64,000 bases of DNA, taken from NCBI RefSeq assembly GCF_003075525.1, contig NZ_QDDR01000005.1, positions 62,001-126,000 of the forward strand. The letters are read 5' to 3'. Shown in pieces: positions 63,833-64,000 of the stretch. A program made the translations under genes and the position numbers. The notes beneath the pieces were generated by a model that saw only the letters and a program-made list of their open reading frames with translations, did not search any database and was not told the origin of the DNA. Numbering within the stretch: the first letter of the stretch is position 1; each line of letters starts with the position of its first letter. Source of the DNA: Pararhodobacter aggregans. Lineage in GTDB: Bacteria; Pseudomonadota; Alphaproteobacteria; Rhodobacterales; Rhodobacteraceae.

Positions 63833-64000
63833 TTGGACGAGGAAAGCGAAAGACCGGCGGGCTTTGTCGAGGCGCTGGCCAAGGGGATCGCCATCCTCGA
63901 AGCCTTTGACGCCCGCCATAACGAGATGACGCTGTCCGAGGTGGCGCGGCGGGTGAATGTCTCGCCCGCGGCGGCCCGGCGGGGGCTGATCACGCTGATC
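63833..64000 (+). CDS. IclR family transcriptional regulator (N-terminal part, cut by window edge)
   Basis: 56 codons visible. FVEALAKGIAILEAF and TLSEVARRVNVSPAAARRGL form the IclR winged-helix start, as in the PcaR/PobR-like aromatic regulators. No ATG or GTG is available before the HTH: the frame is closed by the dioxygenase stop at 63824-63826, so the TTG at 63833, preceded by GAAGGGTGAGG, is the likely start. Tight coupling to the dioxygenase gene indicates a pathway-specific regulator. Confidence 0.85.
   Translation, partial: MDEESERPAGFVEALAKGIAILEAFDARHNEMTLSEVARRVNVSPAAARRGLITLI

Overview
The window is a GC-rich (roughly two thirds G+C by eye), gene-dense piece of an alphaproteobacterial chromosome. 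Protein families and gene order point to Rhodobacteraceae (Rhodobacter/Paracoccus-like): a petABC operon with a Rhodobacter-type Rieske N-terminus, DUF2948 and IalB-type proteins, FzlA, fused TAXI-type TRAP transporters, an RpoH sigma factor, a class 3 (ReAV-like) asparaginase, and the nspC/carboxynorspermidine synthase polyamine route. There is no insertion sequence, prophage, integrase or CRISPR array. The window looks like ordinary chromosome with several catabolic modules.

Layout. 1-7563: a minus-strand uptake and catabolism operon (M20 deacylase, SBP, two permeases, double ATPase, aldehyde dehydrogenase cut by the window edge) divergent from a PAS-LuxR regulator. 7573-9683: RibD-fold reductase and TetR regulator around a shared operator, tRNA-Thr, a small basic protein and DUF2948. 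9684-13231: a long inverted repeat, asparaginase, an IalB-like protein, RlmN and a small membrane protein. 13299-16521: TAXI-TRAP system 1. 16761-21062: CAP-domain protein, EamA exporter, SLC13/RCK carrier and YmdB-type phosphoesterase. 21167-24950: NarL-type response regulator, an unusual histidine kinase with a nidogen-like outer domain, and a divergent secreted DM9-repeat protein. 25112-31718: ChaN, RpoH, three GST-fold proteins (one FzlA), QueG, MtgA and a LysE exporter. 31920-34659: petABC (cytochrome bc1). 34787-38690: a secreted unknown and thiBPQ behind a TPP riboswitch. 38756-41827: ABM protein, a second long inverted repeat, and the polyamine pair. 42029-47969: flagellar genes (fliI divergent from flgB-flgC-fliE-fliQ-flgF-flgG-flgA-flgH-fliL). 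47979-52609: secreted unknown, DUF1801 and carB. 52898-56239: an acetate kinase-PduL fusion, FMN riboswitch with ribH, and two YeeE/YedE half-transporters. 56436-64000: a second TAXI-TRAP system co-directional with MBL hydrolase, CaiB-type CoA-transferase and citryl-CoA-lyase-like genes, divergent from an intradiol ring-cleavage dioxygenase and an IclR regulator that runs off the window.

How it works together. Three solute-uptake operons (ABC, TAXI-1, TAXI-2) each carry a strong hairpin between the binding-protein gene and the permease gene. Two vitamin operons (thiamine, riboflavin) are under classical riboswitches. The thiB leader shows a readable translational switch. The most interesting candidates are the 56.4-64 kb catabolic cluster with a perfect operator-like palindrome, the NIDO-like kinase with its DM9 neighbour, the one-polypeptide acetate kinase/phosphotransacylase, and a family of dispersed ATATTT-containing GC-rich repeats that forms giant hairpins between convergent genes.
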